From contig NZ_FOUS01000001.1 of assembly GCF_900114915.1 (NCBI RefSeq), positions 124,001-188,000 on the forward strand: a stretch of 64,000 nucleotides of DNA, given 5' to 3'. Below, one piece after another: positions 63,710 to 64,000 of the stretch. The notes beneath the pieces are model-generated. The model was not told the origin of the DNA, made no database searches, and saw nothing but the letters and a program-made list of their open reading frames with translations. Both the position numbers and the translations under genes were made by a program. The DNA comes from Bradyrhizobium sp. Rc3b. GTDB taxonomy: Bacteria > Pseudomonadota > Alphaproteobacteria > Rhizobiales > Xanthobacteraceae. Position 1 is the stretch's first letter. Every line of letters starts with the position of its first letter.

Positions 63710-64000
63710 TCAGACCGCGGAGGTGATCCACTGCTGCAGCTTCGCCTTCGGCGCTGCGCCGACCTGGCGGGAGGCCATCTCGCCACCCTTGAAGATCATC
63801 AGGGTCGGGATCGACATCACGCCGTACTTCGACGCGGTCTTCGGGCTCTCGTCGACGTTGAGCTTGACGATCTTGACCTTGTCGCCCATAGCGCCGGCGA
63901 TCTCGTCGAGGGCGGGCGCGATCATGCGGCAGGGGCCGCACCACTCGGCCCAGAAATCGACGACCACGGGGCCGTTCGCCTTGAGCACTTCGGCTTCGAA
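63710..64000 (-). CDS. trxA: Thioredoxin, truncated at the window edge
   Basis: 97 codons are visible in frame to the window end; the first ten or so residues of the protein are missing. Active site [15 protein letters not shown], cis-Pro in [13 protein letters not shown], and [15 protein letters not shown] are typical of thioredoxin 1. It is the general disulfide reductase of the cytoplasm. It ends ahead of a hairpin terminator. Confidence 0.95.
   Translation of the reverse strand, partial: FEAEVLKANGPVVVDFWAEWCGPCRMIAPALDEIAGAMGDKVKIVKLNVDESPKTASKYGVMSIPTLMIFKGGEMASRQVGAAPKAKLQQWITSAV

Overview
The window is about 64 kb of GC-rich, gene-dense alphaproteobacterial chromosome. Gene content, gene order and repeat types look like Bradyrhizobium: rnd-lptC-lptA-lptB-rpoN-hpf-ptsN, aroA-cmk-rpsA-sppA-ihfB, trpFBA-accD-folC, several families of intergenic palindromic elements, and many paralog-rich housekeeping and transport genes. 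I see no prophage, CRISPR array, plasmid functions or complete insertion sequence. Species-level naming is inference only. The rpoN copy has the conserved lptB/hpf neighbourhood and probably corresponds to the rpoN2-type gene of Bradyrhizobium japonicum.

Layout. 1-5.1 kb: the end of an Ada-like HTH/methyltransferase gene, a DUF2244 gene, nth, an EmrA/EmrB-type efflux pair and a CysZ-like membrane protein. 5.3-12.5 kb: nikR, a copper ATPase with a divergent csoR and shared operator, a NlpC/P60-like hydrolase, a Tat-exported flavin oxidoreductase and a TauE/SafE permease. 12.5-19.3 kb: the infC-rpmI-rplT-pheS-pheT translation cluster on the minus strand. A DUF559 nuclease gene sits between pheS and pheT, and two small exported-protein genes lie on the opposite strand. 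19.5-23.7 kb: hydrolase, SnoaL-like, thioesterase, queG and GST genes. 23.9-31.3 kb: uppP, homologs of DprE1 and DprE2, an NDUFA9-like gene, tRNA-Leu(CAG), an MFS gene and a UbiA-family gene resembling mycobacterial DPPR synthase. Together these suggest a scattered polyprenyl-phospho-arabinose pathway.

31.4-38.1 kb: the LPS-export/sigma-54/PTS-Ntr cluster. 38.5-41 kb: an O-antigen-ligase-like protein and a secreted GH5 glycosidase. 41-42 kb: an Hsp20/DUF1150 pair with a sigma-32-like promoter and a candidate RNA thermometer. 42-46.5 kb: ugpBAEC, with a candidate PHO box. 46.7-49.4 kb: a class III CoA-transferase, divergent ohr/ohrR with palindromic operators, and a GIY-YIG protein. 49.6-56.5 kb: tRNA-Ala(GGC), a TIGR02300 protein, aroA-cmk, rpsA, sppA, ihfB and a LapA-like gene. 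56.6-62.5 kb: trpF-trpB-trpA, accD-folC and a metallophosphoesterase. The right end has an ATP-dependent DNA ligase and the 3' part of trxA.

The most interesting items are: (1) the uppP/DprE1/DprE2/DPPR-synthase set, in which the synthase carries a decayed HAD domain; (2) the DUF559 nuclease gene framed by palindromic repeats and translationally coupled to pheT; (3) a -24/-12-like element overlapping the rpoN start region; (4) the heat-shock promoter plus Shine-Dalgarno-masking hairpin of hsp20; (5) infC starting with AUU; and (6) an AccD that has lost its zinc-ribbon cysteines. All assignments come from reading the sequence and from memory of the families; no database search was run.
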